A stretch of DNA of 64,000 bases from Trissonchulus latispiculum (GCA_030248195.1 JASAND010006604.1:50416-114415), one strand, 5' to 3'; positions 21,249-31,712 are shown, counted from the first letter of the stretch. Made by a program: numbers and translations. Notes: generated by a model from the letters alone, not told the origin.

Positions 21249-22876
21249 AAAGCCAAAATACAAATAGAAAATGGCATAAAAATTCAACTTATGGAATGTG
21301 ATTTTCAGCTGGAACACCAGTTGTCTTAATGAAGTAAAAAATGTGTTAATTGTGTTAATGAAATCCTGAATTGATTCAATGGAACGTCCAAGCTTTGTTG
21401 TATAGAATTTTTAGCGTAATAGTACCAGAGTTGCCAGCCAAATTGGACCGCCCAGAAGGTCAAAATAGGGACAAATGTTCGAGCTTTGAGAGAAGATAAA
21501 GGTCAGAAGTAACACCTTAACTAATTTAGTTTACTTAATAATAGATGGAACCCCAGTAGAACGCAACAAAGTTGGGATTAGTTAAGCAAAAGGATTGGTC
21601 GTTACCCTTCCTGGGTCAGTAATAGGCCCATTTATCGATTTCTTTTAAGTAATGGAGAAGTCGTTACTCCTCCCAGGCCTTGTAAGACCTCCTTTCATTT
21701 ATCCATCGATCACGAAGTATACTGAAAATTCAATTAAACCAAGTTAAAATCATGAAGAAAAGATTATGAGGAAGATACTGCGTAAGAAGCAGCAATTATA
21801 TAGTCTGGAAAGGCCTATTAAAAACGGTGTTTTATGCAGTTAAAGTAGCACATATTGGAAGGTAATTCCAAAACCCGTCTTCTAATTTCCAATATTAGAA
21901 ATGTTAGAAACGCTTTCATAAGACTCGTAATGTCGTAATGTCGTAATCTTAGCCCTCTAAAAGGTGTGCCTCAACAATAACTGTTGTCGAGTAGAGTATA
22001 TACGTTTTGTAAGAATTTCAGTAAATATAGACGAGGCGATCTATCCATTCCTACAATTATTGGTACAGAAGACAGCAGGATTATTTCTGCTTGCAATAAA
22101 TTTTATTAATATAGATAAAAGTTCAAGATCCTAGCCACAGAAGGTCATTGATTACCAAAACGCTGAGAAGTCTTGTGAGTCGCGCTTATGAGTCTTTCAG
22201 TAATCATTGGTTTGCCAGCAACGCACGATTAATGCTGAACACAGAAGAAACATTTTAAACAGATTTCATTGCATCATCGTTCAGTCAGGTTTCGCATCTC
22301 CATATCGGTTTTTAGTGTACGCCTCACTCCAGTAGGTTCTAAACCGGTTAGGAGTAGTGTAAGTACGGAATTTATTTTTAAACTTTGGCTGGGCATATAG
22401 CTGACACCGAATAATTCTTTACAATTACCCGAGGCGTTGAACAAGGCAGGGGATTTGTCCATCACCTGCTGTGTGATGAAAGCCCCTCTGCAGCTCCACC
22501 CAAAGGCAGCCGCCCCTTAAATCTCAGTAAATTGTGGACAAGAAAACGACGTAAGCTTAGCCAACTTAATCCAAGCTGTAGAGAACTGGATGAGGTGCAG
22601 ATGAATGTTGGACCCTGATACAGTTGGCTTAGCTGAATAAGCAATATGTGATGTCAGAATGGTTACAGAAATTAAGTTAAAGAATACATTTTGTCAATGC
22701 TGTACCGAAGACTATGGCTGCTTCAACACTCCGTTCAGAGATAGACATAAGTTAAGCCGTAGCTTAACGTAGTTTTGCTATTTACATCCGTAAATCGATC
22801 AAATCTCAGAAACTTCTATTGTAAAAGGTCAACCTGGTCTACAAAAACATAGGTTTAAATCAAACTTTAGTGTATT
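21249..22876. other. No gene seen
   Basis: AT-rich flank of the giant retrotransposon. Open frames of 60-63 codons on the minus strand (22274-22644) have no domain. The last bases, TATT (22873-22876), are the left target duplication of the giant element. Confidence 0.45.
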
Positions 22877-25800
22877 TGTAATGAAAGCGACTGAAATCCA
22901 GGGGCTCTAAATTCCTTGTTACACAGAGAGGCAGACAGCGAGAAGATGCTGGGATCAACTCTTAGGTCTAAGGATCAAGCTTGCCTAGTGTGGGTCTAAC
23001 CTAATCCAGACGGTCCGCCTGTAGGGTACGTGAGTTCACTAGTGCCTCAAGGCCAGTACTTATCAAGGGAACAGTTGCGATGCTTAACTGCCACCCACGG
23101 ATCAGTACCAGGAGTCACTGCACAACAGAAGAGAACCTTGAAGTCAGAACAACTATCACACTCGAACACGCAAGACCAGGGCTCCGTATGAGGGCTTCCT
23201 TCAGGCTCGCTATCAACAGCCCAAGCTTCAATCTCAGCGCGATTCCACGGCTGAGAACAGTTGCAATAGAAGGTTACCTCCGAATGCTCAGGCTCAACTA
23301 GAGAACCATCATCGTGAACTGGGAAAAGTATGCTAAAACTGTACTGGTTGTGGCACTCAGGACACTGGTGAAACGGCAGATTCAGTTGGTTCTCAGGCTC
23401 ACTAATATCGCTAAGATTTCCTTCGTCGTCAGCGTCTCCGTAGACAAACTCAATGGGCTCCAGACTGACCTATTTTCCAGATATCGTCGACTCAGCGGTT
23501 TCCTATCCAACCTAGTATCAACTACAACGACTTAAGATCTGATCCTAATTAACTATTTACTGTGTCAAGTTACCTCAATATCAAACAGCACCAACACACA
23601 AGATCAAGTACACTACAAATCTGCTGCAAAAAACTGATACAAGAGGAATCCGTTCACCGCCTAACAACTAAACTCAAAGCTACGATCAGTCACAGGTCCC
23701 TACTCCGAAATCTTGGCAGAAGAAGAACTAGAGCTGAAACCCAGTAAAATTTTGATTAGATTAGTATTTTAGCCTACTGGTTGCCACACACACACGCACT
23801 CAAGCACACTCACCTAAACAGTATTCGCTATTCTCAGACTGCGAATTGATTCGCAGTCACACAATGATTTGATTTTCGGGGTCGAGGAGGGGGGAAGTTC
23901 CCTATATGCTCCCTATATGTACCTGAAAAGTGTGCACAAGTCCACCCGTCCCAGGTCACGAATAGTTACCAGCAATACGCACCAGCAGAAAACCAATAAC
24001 TATTCTGCCCTCTGCTAAGAAGACGACCTGTAAACTTTGAAACCTCGTTTGGAAGCTTAAAAAGAGAGAATTTGAGCAGATTCAGTGAAAATGATGCAAT
24101 TAGAAACAATCCTGGCACTGACAATTTTGGACAGACAGATTGCAGACATTTTTAGACATAAACAGTTAAAAGTTAATAAAATTGGCAAGACTCCTGGCTT
24201 TCTTCAGTAGATCAGACTTAACATCCAACCCCAAACTCCAGATCCCAATATGACGGTCCTAAGTAATCAGTGCGTCCCTAAGCCAATGGCTGGCTCTCAG
24301 CAGAACTGCTAGTCACAGGAAAGAATCTGAACGATGCTGAAACCGGCAGAAGCCGTCTTTTAGGTCAAGCACTAGAAAACTGACTGTTGAGGCCGAAGAG
24401 ATTAGGAATGGCCAGATAGAGCAGCACAGGAGGCGAGGTCCAAGATAGAAGCGAAGATCCAGGGGTGATCCGGAACGGCGTCACTCACACTGGCAAATCA
24501 AGCAGAGGCAGAGGACCACGGCACAGGCTGATATCTGGCGAAGCACGGAGCAGACGAGAGGATGAAGGACCCACAGGATCCAGCAGCACAAGTAGATAGT
24601 GAGAGAAAGTGAGCAAATCAAGGCCCGAAGGCGGCGCTTGGTCTAGAACTGAATCAAATGGGTTAAAACCTTGTCGGTTTTAACCCGGATTCAGCAGTAT
24701 TAACTGGATTTCGAGGATGGGGAAATTGAGCGTATCTTTTAGAAATAAACAATAATAATTGCTAGGAGTTTTGGACAAAAGTTCTAAAAAAACGTTATTT
24801 TGAAAATAGTGGTCTGAGTTCAAAACGCGAGAATCCGCTTAGAAAGCACTCTGAAAGCAGGCAAAAAAATGGGCTTTTGAGTGATTTTGAAAGAATTTTT
24901 GTAGAGGGGATTTCTGTCAGAAATCCCCCACCAATGACGTATCCTAGATTTCCTTCTCAGGAAATCTAGGGAAATCCAGCTAATATCTGCCGATATTAGC
25001 ACATAATACATGAAAGCAACGAGGAAGTCATTATCAAGTAATCTAGGGCGACGAGAGCCCGATTTTAACAGTATCTTTCGAAAGAGGGACTCGTAGTCCA
25101 ATTAGGTAGCTTTTTGTCTCGCACTTACAAAGGTTATAGAAAATCCTAGAGGGAAGGGGGGAAACTCAACCTAGCGGGCAGATTTGAAATAAGGCTTCTG
25201 AAGCCAACCCAAACTCTTTTAGAGCAAGCCATTCCTCCCCGGGAGCACCCCAGTCCCAACCTAAAGGGCCATGAAGTGGACTAAAGTTTTTTGTAGAGGG
25301 AGGTATCCTAGAAGAGGAGAGGCAGAACCTCTCCCAACAGAACAACTCAGGGGACGTCTGTGATTCTCCCCCAGAGACTCGAAACGAGAGCGGCCATCCG
25401 CTAGAACCCTAGAATCACAGACTGACTGGAAACTACAAATTACTACAACTATGAGATACAAACTTAGCTACTTACAAGCCAAAAGATTATCTTATTATTG
25501 TCTGGGTGCTTTCTTTTTCAGGATACAATTTTCACTTAAAAAGGTTTGTAGGGCTTCTTGGAACTAAAGATCTGCTGGTTAAACTGTTTGAAGATAACTC
25601 CAATCCACATAACTTGAGGCGGACCCAGCCAGTCACCGCTCGTGCAGTTTTTATTCCAACTTCGCAAATCTGCTCCCAGTATAGTTTTTGATTTAAGGAG
25701 CCATACCACAAAATTCTTACATTTTTCAATAGCCTGGGACTGCATTAGCAAGAGGTTTTTAATTGACCTCAGTTTAAAGAATCCAGCGCTTGCTCAGTAC

Positions 25801-25993
25801 TCTTGTTGTTTTCGCCGAACACACACAATTCTTACAGCTCAAAACTCCATGCTCCCAGCGTAACTTTTGACCGGGAGCACCTAGAATGCTGATCTTGGTC
25901 TCGTTAGAAAGGGAATTTCATGAATAGTTGGAGCTTTTTCGTAGAGCCTTCAAAACATCATTTTCAACTTATTAATTTTCCATTTTCGTTACA
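22877..25993 (-). repeat. 3' LTR of the giant element (3117 bp)
   Basis: Left direct repeat, the 3' LTR in minus-strand sense. Its minus-strand start TGTAACG lies next to a purine tract (25994-26001) and its end ...ATTACA abuts the TATT duplication. It matches the right LTR nearly base for base outside a few gaps. It holds no long ORF; 60-93-codon frames on both strands are not conserved coding. It contains a chain of perfect hairpins (24660-25422). Confidence 0.92.
24660..25422 (-). promoter_or_regulatory. Chain of perfect hairpins in the LTR
   Basis: Five inverted repeats: 24660-24670 with 24676-24686 (stem GGGTTAAAACC), 24906-24916 with 24918-24928 (GGGGATTTCTG), 24943-24953 with 24960-24970 (CCTAGATTTCC), 24979-24987 with 24992-25000 (GCTAATATC) and 25356-25367 with 25411-25422 (GTCTGTGATTCT). 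The middle three are packed in 95 bp and recur in the other LTR (about 42480-42576). They may be structured RNA, protein-binding sites or replication signals; the role is unknown. Confidence 0.7.
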
Positions 25994-26001
25994 TCCCTCC
26001 C
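25994..26001 (-). promoter_or_regulatory. Polypurine tract of the giant element
   Basis: On the minus strand GGGAGGGA lies directly before the TGTAACG start of the 3' LTR, the position and base content of the primer for plus-strand DNA synthesis. Confidence 0.7.
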
Positions 26002-27202
26002 GAGAATTAAGGGGTTGCATTTCTGCTAGGGGGTGAGACAAAGACAGTGCAGACAAGTACGGCAACAATACTTTCAATAATTACGATTCAGCGTCTACCA
26101 AATTCTCTCTTTAGTCACGATCTCTCCGAAGTGATGGGAAGATCTGTATACACCTTCAGTCTACGACTCGACGTTACCGGGAGGTCCGGGTACGTGACAC
26201 CAGTCTACAACCCAGAACTGCCGGGGAGGCTTGTGCACACTTTACCGTTCGGTACCACTCCTGAATTGCGTTAACTAATCCGGGGCAGGGAGCTAGTGAT
26301 CACCAGCTCCCGGATGGGCTACCTAAACTAAACAGTGTCCTAAATTTAACAGGGTCTTCTGACCCGCAGAGCACTTCAGCCCTCAAAACAGAGAATACTA
26401 AACCAGCTGCAAAGGCACTTCAGCCCACAAAACCAATAAAACTAAACTAGCTGCAAGGGCACTTCAGCCCACAATACCAATAATACTAAACTAGCTGCAA
26501 GGGCACTTCAGCCCACAGGGCATTATAGCCCTCCAATAAATCACAACTTCATAAATTCTCGTACTGGGCGGGGTCCACTCGGGATTGCCCTGTCTTACCC
26601 AGTTCCTCAAATCTTTACATCAAACAACAAAATTAGCAAATTTCTGTACTGGGCGGGGTCCACTCGGGATTGCCCTGTCTTACCCAGTTCCTCAAACCTT
26701 TGCATCGACCAACAAAATCAGCAAGCTTCTGTACTGGGCGGGGTCCACTCGGGATTGCCCTGTCTTACCCAGTTCCTCAAAACTCCCAACAATTCTACAA
26801 ATTTCAAACACATATTTCGACAATCTTGACACTTCTGTAGCCCATGAGCATCCAAGCTCAGGCCCATCTCTTGCCCAACATTGGTGACTGCGAATCTAGA
26901 TTTAACACACACTGCCATACTATTGTTTCCAGTCATGCGGTTGTCTCTACCTACCAACTGTCATCTAAAAGGTAATTTCCCTAGGGTTGAATGAAAAACC
27001 TGAGTTTGTCTTTTCCTAGCTAATTTTATTCAGTTCAGCACACATACGCAAGCACATACAAGCAAGATTATCTATAAAGGAGAAACTGTCTATACAGGCG
27101 TATCGTCGGGAACTAGCTAAGGAACTGTACAGTTATCAGTCAATTCCGCTGCGGTATGTACAATGGCCAATGGCCAATGGCCAAGGCCGGAGACGGCCCA
27201 GT
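26002..27202 (-). repeat. 3' untranslated part of the giant element, with tandem repeats
   Basis: Between the last ORF and the 3' LTR. Two tandem arrays are seen. A 44-45-bp unit with CACTTCAGCCC and CTAGCTGCAAGG starts at 26371, 26415, 26460 and 26504. An 85-bp unit with GTACTGGGCGGGGTCCACTC starts at 26561, 26646 and 26731. A short GGCCAAT triplication lies near 27163-27182. Noncoding; could affect RNA stability, packaging or export. Confidence 0.75.
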
Positions 27203-27586
27203 TCAGACAGCTGCAGCTCCGCCGGCAGCTCCAGGCGGAGGCGGTGGACCTTCCCCGATACCGCCTTTCCTCCACCCGTTAAAAGAGGCGGGTGCTCCAC
27301 TAGGAGGGAGACGGCGGCGGAGGGTCTTCAGGTTCTTGGACCAGTGGAGGATCCGGCGGGTCTGCTGGATCCGTTGGCCTCCAGATCCGAATCGGCCGTA
27401 CGGGGTATCCAGGGGGAGACGGTAATGGAGGAGTTCCGCCAACTGTACGCGGGCTAGGTCCACAGCGGTGCGGATCCTGTAGCGAGACACGATCGGGTTG
27501 GCAGCCTCCTGGGCGATCAGCTCAATCTGATTGAGTACCTGATTGAACTGCTCAGAGGGCAACCCGTCTGGATCCACGGGGTTAGC
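27203..27586 (-). CDS. Last ORF of the giant element, in frame after a UAG
   Basis: 124 codons in the same frame as the Pro-rich ORF upstream, from which a single TAG (27587-27589) separates it. The N-terminal part is helical (FNQVLNQIELIAQEAANP, then RTAVDLARVQLAELL). The end is Gly/Pro-rich (GEGPPPPPGAAGGAAAV). No domain is recognised. It could be the C-terminal part of the Pro-rich protein reached by stop-codon readthrough, or the stop may be a mutation of this copy. The bases after the stop are GCTAACCCC. Confidence 0.5.
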   Translation of the reverse strand, partial: ANPVDPDGLPSEQFNQVLNQIELIAQEAANPIVSRYRIRTAVDLARVQLAELLHYRLPLDTPYGRFGSGGQRIQQTRRILHWSKNLKTLRRRLPPSGAPASFNGWRKGGIGEGPPPPPGAAGGAAAV

Positions 27587-28306
27587 CTACATGTAGAGAA
27601 GGGCGCGGCCCAGCTCCGACGGGGCATGGAACTGATCGTTCATAGACCGGCCGTCGGAGAACTCCCGGCAGAAGCGGGGTTCCCGGGAAGGAGGGACCTC
27701 AGCGTATCCGTAAGGCTGCAGGACAGGGGAAACAGGGGGCAGACTGATGATCTGGGGCGGCACTTCCGGTGCCGGAGGGGGCGGTGTTGGACCGGGACTG
27801 TAGTCAGGAGACTGAGGGACATATGGTTGCGGATGCGGCGTGGGAGTCCGGAGGTTATAATCCGGAGACTGGGGGTGCCATGGCTGTGGCGTCCGGGGCT
27901 CCGGCGTGGCCGGAGGGGGCGGTGCCTGATCCATGGCCTGGACCTCAAATGAATGGGTCCCGTTGGCACCCACCACCCCGTCGGACTGCATGGACTCGTC
28001 GAGGGACATGGAGGATTCCATTTCCGAGTCCGAGAGGGTGGACAGGGACCCATTGATCGAGGGGTCCGGTGATGCGGGCGGACCCAATATGGGGGTTCCC
28101 GCGATCGATGGCAAACTCACAGGGGACAGCTGGGGAGAACGTGGGCTATACGGCGGGCCTTCCCCTCGCATGGGAGTGGACGTGGCCACGGCGTAGACAG
28201 CATAGCCGACACAGCAGGCGCCCCGAGGAGGGGTTCTTGGGGCTGGGGACGCATCGGAGTCGGTGGGGGCATCGGACACGGGATCGTAGATGAAGCGGCG
28301 ACTCAT
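27587..28306 (-). CDS. Pro/Ser-rich ORF of the giant element
   Basis: An accessory ORF of unknown role. The likely start is the ATG at 28306 (residue 19 of the longest frame), because a good splice acceptor (TTTGTTTCAG) ends three bases before it; a GTAAGT donor lies just upstream of that acceptor. About 238 codons. After a basic-acidic start (SRRFIYDPVSDAPTDSD) the protein is disordered and rich in Pro and Ser, with two copies of a PQSPDY motif at about residues 165 and 183 of the longest frame. This plan suits a phosphorylated scaffold or transcription-type protein. The acceptor suggests expression from a spliced RNA. It ends at a TAG that may be leaky. Confidence 0.55.
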   Translation of the reverse strand: MSRRFIYDPVSDAPTDSDASPAPRTPPRGACCVGYAVYAVATSTPMRGEGPPYSPRSPQLSPVSLPSIAGTPILGPPASPDPSINGSLSTLSDSEMESSMSLDESMQSDGVVGANGTHSFEVQAMDQAPPPPATPEPRTPQPWHPQSPDYNLRTPTPHPQPYVPQSPDYSPGPTPPPPAPEVPPQIISLPPVSPVLQPYGYAEVPPSREPRFCREFSDGRSMNDQFHAPSELGRALLYM

Positions 28307-28309
28307 TTT

Positions 28310-28324
28310 CTGAAACAAACTTAC
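28310..28324 (-). promoter_or_regulatory. Splice-acceptor and donor motifs before the Pro-rich ORF
   Basis: On the minus strand GGTAAGT is followed by TTTGTTTCAG and then the ATG. The two motifs are too close to be one intron, but each fits the consensus and could pair with distant sites to make spliced RNAs. Confidence 0.45.
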
Positions 28325-28357
28325 CCAGACGAGTTGTGCATGAACACGACTCAGCAT

Positions 28358-28724
28358 GAAACATGGTTCAAATTGCGTACATCAGACTCAGCAGATGCGT
28401 TTTCTTCTAACCGGACTCAGCGGGTTAGGAAACCAGGCCATATAAGCGATTTTGCTACCATATTACGTTTTTCAATCAGCACATATACAACACACACCAG
28501 ATACATACAAGGTATTACCGTGGCAACCAATTTATTAGCGTCAAGATGCTCAGCTACGAAGATCAGACAAGGCAAAATCTATACAATTACGAAAAGACAA
28601 TATTTTTGGAAATTCTATGGTTTTCAGTATGTTTTTTGGTCTTTAGAGTTATCTGATTTTTTTGTATTTTCTTGATATTAGGTTCTGGCAGAGTCTATAT
28701 ACAAGCCATCGTCGGAAGAAACAG
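28358..28724 (-). other. Spacer in the giant element
   Basis: AT-rich gap between the NADAR-like ORF and the Pro-rich ORF. Short frames only; it may hold intron or leader sequence for the downstream ORF. Confidence 0.4.
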
Positions 28725-29744
28725 TCAGCGAATGGAGCGGCGTTTAGAAGGCTGTTCCACAGCCTTGAACCATTCGGTCGTACCAGGCATGAAGGGAATG
28801 GTCGGGCGACGGCGCCGCGGGAAGAAGTCGCGCTTCCGTTTTGGGGCACGCTCGCTGGACCGGCTGCAGGTGCAGTCAGGGCAGTACCGAGACGGAGGTG
28901 GGGTCCCCATCTGGCGGTTGGGACAGGTCTCCTGGTTGACCACTAAAGGCGTTGGTGGGCGTCGGTGTCCGGGCAGGACGAAAATCGGATTTCCTGGGGA
29001 TGGTCGCTTAGCGCCGTCAGTGTAGGCGCCAGGCGGCGAAGGCCGAAAGACCAATCCAGCAGATTCAATGCGAAAACTGGTCCAATCTAAAGCAGCTCGA
29101 GCTGGGACTTCCTTCAAATACTGACGAGGGACCCCGGCTGACTTGGGAACAGCCAGCCAGGCAGGATACGACTGGATCGGCGAAAGGCGATGGTCCGGAT
29201 CAATCAACGAAACCTGCTGGCCTAGCAGCCGATCAAACTTGAACATCTCGGTTTTGATCGTAGTGATGCACGCCGGAGCCATTGTCGGAGCGGAAATCTC
29301 CGGCACGAGAAGAATCTCGGCCAGAAATGGCGACCTCAGGGTCAGCGCCACCCTCAAGCAGTTAGAAGGCGTCGGCTTACTCAGACGAATCTTGAACAGA
29401 GTGTCAGTCGTGTTGCAGAAGTAGGGCATCAAAGGTTCCAGTAAGGGACCTCCGATGAGCAGGACGTCGTTCTTCTTGTCGAACGGCCGGAACAGCATGG
29501 GGCCATGAAGTGATCGGTAGAACTCCAACAGCTGACCCAGCAGATTGAGCGGCTGCGTCTGCTCGACATGCTGACGCATTACTCGGTAACGCTGCTGCTC
29601 GCCTATGGCATGGACGGCAGTCAGGTCATTACCAATACCCCAAGCCGTACTGGTAGTAGCCTCCATCAATTGGGCCTCACCCGTACCTATCAGCTGGTTG
29701 CGAAAGTAGGGGAGACGAAACTTCTGATGGAGTACTGCGGCCAT
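28725..29744 (-). CDS. NADAR-like domain C-terminal half plus unknown region
   Basis: 339 codons. Residues 1-40 match the second half of the NADAR (YbiA/DUF1768) fold: a KF pair at 8-9, then TGEAQLMEA (21-29) and WGIG (35-38), the usual TG...L.EA...WG.G block of the ligand pocket. The rest is a helical region (45-190) and a C-terminal tail with a Cys cluster (ETCPNRQ, CPDCTC) and basic runs (KRKRD, RRRRP) that could bind nucleic acid or act as a nuclear signal. The N-terminal half of the domain is in the ORF at 29761-30150, one base out of frame. NADAR proteins bind ADP-ribose-type ligands and some remove ADP-ribose from guanine in DNA. A role in this element is inference. Confidence 0.7.
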   Translation of the reverse strand: MAAVLHQKFRLPYFRNQLIGTGEAQLMEATTSTAWGIGNDLTAVHAIGEQQRYRVMRQHVEQTQPLNLLGQLLEFYRSLHGPMLFRPFDKKNDVLLIGGPLLEPLMPYFCNTTDTLFKIRLSKPTPSNCLRVALTLRSPFLAEILLVPEISAPTMAPACITTIKTEMFKFDRLLGQQVSLIDPDHRLSPIQSYPAWLAVPKSAGVPRQYLKEVPARAALDWTSFRIESAGLVFRPSPPGAYTDGAKRPSPGNPIFVLPGHRRPPTPLVVNQETCPNRQMGTPPPSRYCPDCTCSRSSERAPKRKRDFFPRRRRPTIPFMPGTTEWFKAVEQPSKRRSIR

Positions 29745-29760
29745 GACGAAGGAGCAGTTG

Positions 29761-30150
29761 CTACTCCAGATCAGATAAGAGGGAACTAGGAGTCAATTCC
29801 CGGGCCATCCGTTTGACGGCCAGCGGATCTTCATGGGCAGCGATCATTTTCTTAGAAAGGGCATATTGCTCATACAAGTACGCTAGGGTGGCCTGGTAAC
29901 CAGTCTCCGAATTCAGCACCCTGGTACCAAGACAACTAAGAAGATTCTGACCACCAGCTCGAGGGGGGACCTTTCCGAAGTTACTAAGCGCTCCAGTGAC
30001 GGGATCCGAACTCTTGAAGTATATCTGATTCTGATTGCTACGGACAGTGACGGGAATCTGGATCCGATCGACGAACTTAAGGGCAGCTGGAGCTTGATCC
30101 ATTTCGATGTTAATTCGCCTAAAGTAACGAAAGTAGTTGTAGGCCGTCAC
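29761..30150 (-). CDS. NADAR-like domain N-terminal half
   Basis: 129 codons; the first ATG in frame is residue 17 (30102), so the start may be there or come from splicing. Residues 43-60 (IYFKSSDPVTGALSNFG) and 75-117 (SETGYQ at 81-86, then DPLAVKRMAR at 108-117) follow the order of NADAR motifs: a SNF block, an S-E-x-x-Y-Q block and a dP-x-A-x block. The frame ends at TAG (29761-29763) and the homologous continuation is in the +1 frame, beginning with the expected Trp just upstream of 29744. This is either a one-base indel of this copy or a +1 frameshift; I cannot tell which from one copy. Confidence 0.68.
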   Translation of the reverse strand: MTAYNYFRYFRRINIEMDQAPAALKFVDRIQIPVTVRSNQNQIYFKSSDPVTGALSNFGKVPPRAGGQNLLSCLGTRVLNSETGYQATLAYLYEQYALSKKMIAAHEDPLAVKRMARELTPSSLLSDLE

Positions 30151-30701
30151 AGATAACTAGACTCAGCTAATCACAACTGTTCATTACTTACTCAGAAGTC
30201 TGGCCTTGCCTTTACCTTCTCAGAGGTAGTCATGGGGCTAGCGTCTATAGGAATGGCTTAACTATTTTCCGACGACTTTGGCACAATTGGCTACACTTTG
30301 GATCATTTATACACTTATGCACATAGTTTCAAGAGAATACCTACAGACATATGCTGACTTCAAGGGCTTATTTAGAACGGAAGAGGGAACTATACACTAA
30401 ATGGTGCTTGTACTGTGGAAAGGGCGGTCACTGTTTTGAGACAGGTCGAGCAGAGCTTTCTTAGGGCAAGATTTAGAGGTTCGTTTAGGTTAGGAGGCTG
30501 GGGTTTTGAATTTAACACAGTAACTCATTCTGGGGTTTTGAATTTAACACAGTAACTCATTTTCAGACTCGAAAGTAAACCATTTCTCAACAGGAAGCAA
30601 GGTAGGAGATCTCTTAACGTAATCAAAGACATTTTTCTGCTCGTTACCACATTCCAAACACCAACACTACCTAATCTATACAGCTGAAAGTATATCACAG
30701 A
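30151..30701 (-). other. Spacer between pol/OTU and the NADAR-like ORF
   Basis: About 550 bp without a supported ORF. It contains a ~30-bp exact tandem duplication (CTGGGGTTTTGAATTTAACA and following, about 30498-30560). Confidence 0.5.
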
Positions 30702-31712
30702 CTAATGACGACGACGAAAGGCTGTGCCGAAAGTTTCGATAACCTCCGGCAATCTCGGATGGAACTTTTTCATCGGTCTCTTTTCTATGTCCATCACGTA
30801 CATATAGTGATCCCGATTAACGTGCCATATATAGATTGTCCTAGGATCCGGAGTCGGGTCTGTACCCAGCATCCCCGGCCGGAATCCTTGCCAGGTCCAA
30901 TAATTATTCCGAGGATTAGTGTAAGTGGAGATCGGGGTGTTCATCATGGCCGAAGCTAGAAGAATTTCCATTTCCGTGGCGTATTTCTTATCTACCAAAA
31001 GGCTCTCTGTGTCATAATTAGGTTCATGTCCCAGCATATTTTGCAGTACGCCTGGTTGAGTGGTTAGATATCTGTACATGAATTCCCTAATTTTCTGATA
31101 TTCATTTTCCGTGTAATACAAGACATGTGATAGTACCCGGTAGAAACAATTCCCGTCTCCCTGCACACTCTGGACCAGAGTGGGATAAGTAAGGGCGTGC
31201 TCAGCGCCCCAGTCAGGCAATTGCTGATGATGGCCTATATAGGGATCACCTAATCGTTCCGCCTGGACAAGCAACCAGTCATTATCTACAGGGACCCAGT
31301 TCAACTGGACAGGAGCCTCAGCTATTAGCTCTACGTCCTCCTCAGCGTCGGCAAGAATATCATCAAAAGGTTGTCGAATATCCGGAGAGGCCGGTCTCTG
31401 TGCCTGCATAGAGACAGCCTCGTCATCCAGCTCCTTGGCCATATGCGGCTCACCGTCCAGGATGTCCTCCATGGGGTCATCCCGATCCGTAGGCAGGACA
31501 TGTGGAACCTGGGCCGGTTTCAACCGACGGAAATTCACAGCATGTATGTTTGCCTTACGATTATTGGCCATTCTAATATGAGCCACTGGCGCATTTACAC
31601 TAATGGTGCGATAAGGTCCACTATACGAGGGAAGAAACTTATGACTGAGACCTCCCGGATGCTGTCTTCGGGGGACAGCCACCATGACCAAGTCTCCCGG
31701 AAGGAAGGCTAT
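30702..31712 (-). CDS. Integrase C-terminus plus OTU-type cysteine protease
   Basis: In the same frame as the integrase ORF, separated by one TAG (31713-31715). About the first 60 residues are a GPY/F-like integrase end (SYSGPYRTI ... FRRLKP, around 22-59). An acidic linker follows (60-125). Residues about 165-300 form an OTU-like peptidase: catalytic block GDGNCFYR with D179 and C182, a helical core, and the C-terminal block NRDHYMYV with H295. OTU enzymes cut ubiquitin from proteins, and the Asp/Cys/His residues are kept here. OTU domains are known in some viruses and transposons, where they counter ubiquitin-based host control or process polyproteins. The function in this element is inferred. 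Confidence 0.82.
   Translation of the reverse strand: MAFLPGDLVMVAVPRRQHPGGLSHKFLPSYSGPYRTISVNAPVAHIRMANNRKANIHAVNFRRLKPAQVPHVLPTDRDDPMEDILDGEPHMAKELDDEAVSMQAQRPASPDIRQPFDDILADAEEDVELIAEAPVQLNWVPVDNDWLLVQAERLGDPYIGHHQQLPDWGAEHALTYPTLVQSVQGDGNCFYRVLSHVLYYTENEYQKIREFMYRYLTTQPGVLQNMLGHEPNYDTESLLVDKKYATEMEILLASAMMNTPISTYTNPRNNYWTWQGFRPGMLGTDPTPDPRTIYIWHVNRDHYMYVMDIEKRPMKKFHPRLPEVIETFGTAFRRRH

Noticed and set aside
23080..23747. Plus-strand ORFs inside the giant LTR
   Set aside because: They lie antisense to the element and have no domain. The frames are open in both LTRs only because the LTRs are near-identical.
27203..28306. Genetic code with reassigned stop codons to explain in-frame TAG and TAA
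   Set aside because: Other genes in the window use TAA, TAG and TGA as ordinary stops (for example the 176-aa gene, TGA), so readthrough or mutation is simpler.
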